From Lachnospiraceae bacterium (GTDB taxonomy: Bacteria > Bacillota > Clostridia > Lachnospirales > Lachnospiraceae), in NCBI GenBank assembly GCA_021199495.1, contig JAJQHY010000005.1, forward strand, positions 1 to 53,055: DNA of 53,055 nucleotides, written 5' to 3'. Below the pieces are notes generated by a model. The model was not told the origin of the DNA. It did not search any database and saw only the letters and a list, made by a program, of their open reading frames with translations. The position numbers were made by a program, and so were the translations under genes. Of this stretch, positions 50,722 to 53,055 are shown one piece after another; position 1 is the stretch's first letter; each line of letters opens with the position of its first letter.

Positions 50722-52899
50722 ATGAAAATCATTAAACGAAGCGGCACGGAGGTGCAGTTTGACCTGGATAAAATCACGGCAGCGGTGATCAAAGCCAACA
50801 ACAGCGTGCCGGAAGCCGAAAAGATGACCAAGGAGCAGATCGCCGTGATTTCGGCCAACATGCGCACGATCTGTGAGGGTCAGACCAGGGCACTGAACGT
50901 GGAGGAAATCCAGGATCTGGTGGAGAACCAGATCATGAATCAGCGCGCGTTCTCCGTGGCGAGGAACTATATCACTTATCGCTACAAGAGGGCCATGGTC
51001 AGAAAGTCCAATTCCACTGATCAGCAGATTTTAAGTCTCTTAGAGTTTGACAACGAGGAAGTCAAGCAGGAGAACTCCAACAAAAACCCCGCTGTCAACA
51101 GCGTACAGCGCGATTACATGGCCGGTGAGGTAAGTAAGGATATTACCAGGCGTTTCCTGCTGCCGCAGGACATCGTGGAAGCGCACGAGCAGGGTATTAT
51201 TCATTTCCATGATGCGGATTATTTCGCACAGCACATGCATAACTGCTGTCTGGTGAATTTGGAGGACATGCTGCAGAACGGCACTGTTATCAGCGAGGCT
51301 ATGATTGAGAAGCCGCACAGTTTCTCCACGGCCTGCAACGTGGCAACGCAGGCGGTGGCGCAGATTGCCAGTTCCCAGTACGGCGGCCAGAGTATTTCCT
51401 TAGCGCACCTGGTTCCCTTTGTGCAGGTCAGTCGTGACAAATACCGTCAGAAGGTGGCGGAGGAATTCGCCGCCTGCGGTATTGAAGCCGACCAGGAGAC
51501 GATTAATCACGTAGCGGAAATCCGTGTGAAGGAAGAGGTCAAGCAGGGCGTCCAGATGATTCAGTATCAGGTGATTACGCTGATGACGACCAACGGCCAG
51601 GCACCCTTCATCACGATCTTCATGTATTTAAATGAAGTGGAAGAGGGACAGATGCGCGATGACCTCGCGATGGTGATCGAGGAGGTGCTGCGTCAGCGCA
51701 TGCAGGGCATCAAAAATGAAAAGGGTGTTTACATTACGCCTGCTTTCCCGAAACTCATTTACGTTCTGGAGGAAAATAATGTCCGCGAGGGTACGCCTTA
51801 CTGGTACCTGACCCAGTTGGCTGCGGCCTGCACTGCAAAGCGCATGGTACCGGACTATATTTCAGAGAAAATCATGCTTCGCGACAAGGTCGATAAAAAC
51901 GGAGAGGGGCACTGCTACACCTGTATGGGCTGCCGTTCCTTCCTGACACCGTATGTCGATCCTGAGACCGGAAAGCCCAAGTATTACGGCCGCTTCAACC
52001 AGGGCGTGGTGACCATCAATCTGGTGGATGTGGCCTGCTCCTCCAACAGAGATATGCAGAAGTTCTGGGAGATCTTCGATGAGCGTCTGGATTTATGCTA
52101 CAGGGCGCTGATGTGCCGTCATAAGCGCCTGGAGGGCACCCGCTCCGATGTGGCTCCGATTCTGTGGCAGCACGGCGCGCTGGCACGTTTAGAGAAGGGC
52201 GAAACCATTGATAAGCTTCTGCATGGGGGCTATTCCACGATTTCCTTGGGTTACGCCGGCCTGTGTGAGTGTGTCCGCTATATGACGGGCAAATCTCACA
52301 CGGATCCGTCCGCCACTCCGTTTGCGTTGGAAATCATGCAGCACATGAACGACGCCTGCGCGAAGTGGAAAAAAGAGCAGAACATCGATTTCGGTCTTTA
52401 CGGAACGCCTCTGGAATCCACCACTTATAAGTTCGCAAAATGCCTGCAGAAGCGCTTTGGCAAAATTCCGGGCGTTACGGACAAAAATTATATCACCAAC
52501 AGTTACCATGTGCATGTGACAGAGGAAATCGATGCTTTCGAGAAGCTGAAGTTTGAGGCGCAGTTCCAGAAGCTTTCTCCCGGCGGCGCCATCAGCTATG
52601 TGGAAGTGCCCAACATGCAGAACAACATCCCGGCTGTGCTCTCCGTCATGCAGTACATCTACGACAATATTATGTACGCGGAGCTCAATACCAAGAGTGA
52701 TTACTGTCAGGTCTGCGGCTATACCGGCGAGATCCAGATCGTGGAGGAGGACGGCAAGCTCCTCTGGGAGTGCCCCAACTGCCACAACCGCGACCAGAAC
52801 AAGATGAATGTCGCCCGCCGTACCTGCGGCTACATCGGCACTCAGTTCTGGAACCAGGGTCGTACGCAGGAAATCAAGGAGAGGGTGCTGCACCTGTAA
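50722..52899 (+). CDS. nrdD: Anaerobic ribonucleoside-triphosphate reductase, class III
   Basis: 725 residues. It makes dNTPs from NTPs in anaerobes with a glycyl radical. An N-terminal ATP-cone (about 1-90; MKIIKRSGTEVQFDLDKITA) senses ATP/dATP. The catalytic barrel contains CYTCMGCRSFLTP and the region RGDVAPILWQHGALARL-type sequence at TRSDVAPILWQHGALAR. The C-terminal zinc site has CQVCGYTG and CPNCHN. The radical Gly is in the segment RTCGYIGTQFWNQGRTQEI. GGGGAGAAAG precedes the ATG. The activating enzyme NrdG, which normally follows, would lie beyond the end of this contig; only 156 bases remain. Confidence 0.95.
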   Translation: MKIIKRSGTEVQFDLDKITAAVIKANNSVPEAEKMTKEQIAVISANMRTICEGQTRALNVEEIQDLVENQIMNQRAFSVARNYITYRYKRAMVRKSNSTDQQILSLLEFDNEEVKQENSNKNPAVNSVQRDYMAGEVSKDITRRFLLPQDIVEAHEQGIIHFHDADYFAQHMHNCCLVNLEDMLQNGTVISEAMIEKPHSFSTACNVATQAVAQIASSQYGGQSISLAHLVPFVQVSRDKYRQKVAEEFAACGIEADQETINHVAEIRVKEEVKQGVQMIQYQVITLMTTNGQAPFITIFMYLNEVEEGQMRDDLAMVIEEVLRQRMQGIKNEKGVYITPAFPKLIYVLEENNVREGTPYWYLTQLAAACTAKRMVPDYISEKIMLRDKVDKNGEGHCYTCMGCRSFLTPYVDPETGKPKYYGRFNQGVVTINLVDVACSSNRDMQKFWEIFDERLDLCYRALMCRHKRLEGTRSDVAPILWQHGALARLEKGETIDKLLHGGYSTISLGYAGLCECVRYMTGKSHTDPSATPFALEIMQHMNDACAKWKKEQNIDFGLYGTPLESTTYKFAKCLQKRFGKIPGVTDKNYITNSYHVHVTEEIDAFEKLKFEAQFQKLSPGGAISYVEVPNMQNNIPAVLSVMQYIYDNIMYAELNTKSDYCQVCGYTGEIQIVEEDGKLLWECPNCHNRDQNKMNVARRTCGYIGTQFWNQGRTQEIKERVLHL

Positions 52900-52928
52900 G
52901 GGATTGTCCGGCACTGATGTGTTCATTT

Positions 52929-53003
52929 ACAATTTAGTTTGAGATATAACAATTTAGTTAGAGACAAAAGAAATTGTTTGCAAAATCCGAATTACAATTT
53001 AGT
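52929..53003. repeat. Three short direct repeats near the right end
   Basis: ACAATTTAGT occurs at 52929-52938, 52949-52958 and 52994-53003; the first two are part of a longer 20-base direct repeat (ACAATTTAGTTNGAGAYA). Multiple short direct repeats close to an end are typical of subterminal transposase-binding sites, for example in IS21-type elements. No transposase gene is present in the window. Confidence 0.5.
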
Positions 53004-53054
53004 ATAAGTTTCCCAATCTGCCGGACTATATAGCCCCGGCAGACTGAGGATTTT
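53001..53054. repeat. Terminal inverted repeat, right copy
   Basis: Exact reverse complement of bases 1-54, with the CTGCCGG/CCGGCAG hairpin and a run of five T residues at the very end. It could be the edge of an insertion sequence or a terminator that belongs to one. Confidence 0.85.
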
Positions 53055-53055
53055 T

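Noticed and set aside
52929-53054. Complete insertion sequence at the right end
   Set aside because: Only about 130 bases with short repeats and a hairpin are present and there is no transposase frame, so at most the edge of an element is seen.
1-53055. Circular plasmid or phage genome, because both ends match
   Set aside because: The ends match as reverse complements, not as direct repeats, and the content is chromosomal (purL, carAB, nrdD, hflX). No replication or phage structural gene is present.
1-53055. CRISPR array, Cas or other classical phage-defence locus
   Set aside because: No regularly spaced repeats and no cas, restriction or abortive-infection genes other than the RelE/YefM-type pair were found.

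Overview
The window looks like one contig from a strictly anaerobic member of the Clostridia, most likely a gut Lachnospiraceae-type bacterium. The evidence is an oxygen-sensitive class III ribonucleotide reductase (NrdD), a giant two-ATPase 2-hydroxyacyl-CoA dehydratase activase, a single-chain clostridial-type PurL, an FprA flavoprotein remnant and strong AGGAGG-type ribosome binding sites. No rRNA, tRNA, CRISPR array or intact transposase gene was seen. The two window ends are exact reverse complements over 54 bases, so the contig probably stops at two copies of one repeated element.

Layout. 1-4.4 kb: an SdpR/SdpI-like regulator/membrane pair with two operator palindromes, a PIN/NYN-like protein, a ketopantoate-reductase-family protein, a small XRE regulator and a broken fpg. 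Two identical 20-bp palindromic promoter elements lie in front of the PIN-like gene and the XRE gene. 4.4-9.5 kb: a worn accessory patch with an unknown 272-residue protein, a YefM/RelE-type toxin-antitoxin pair and several gene remnants, followed by an intact GH31 glycosidase. 9.5-20 kb: mostly chromosomal genes (free-methionine-sulfoxide reductase, PAP2 phosphatase, MBL hydrolase, dehydratase activase, ABC-class ATPase, HflX). 20-26.9 kb: a TetR regulator facing an ABC exporter operon (two ATPases, one permease), a rhomboid protease, a membrane-anchored alpha/beta hydrolase whose upstream region is a diverged copy of the TetR/ABC promoter, an MprF-C-like protein and a Cys-cluster protein.

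26.9-32.6 kb: a compact accessory cluster with its own promoter and palindrome: a 32-residue Cys-containing ORF, two small membrane proteins, two ATC-hydrolase-family proteins around a SAM methyltransferase, a broken MFS exporter, a broken second methyltransferase and a membrane protein resembling the first one. It ends in a long nested inverted repeat. 32.8-38 kb: a uridine-kinase-like protein, an alpha/beta hydrolase, and a LysR regulator divergent from a two-gene unit encoding a Tat-signal lipoprotein that fuses flavodoxin to aldo/keto reductase.

38-53 kb: biosynthesis. A strong promoter and an unassigned structured leader precede a TetR gene and purL; then two tandem 493-residue GT-C-like membrane proteins, carAB with a possible Arg-rich leader peptide, and nrdD behind two NrdR-type boxes. 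A striking feature of the window is the number of decayed genes. At least three (fpg, an MFS transporter, a methyltransferase) keep pieces from both sides of an internal gap and change frame across it.
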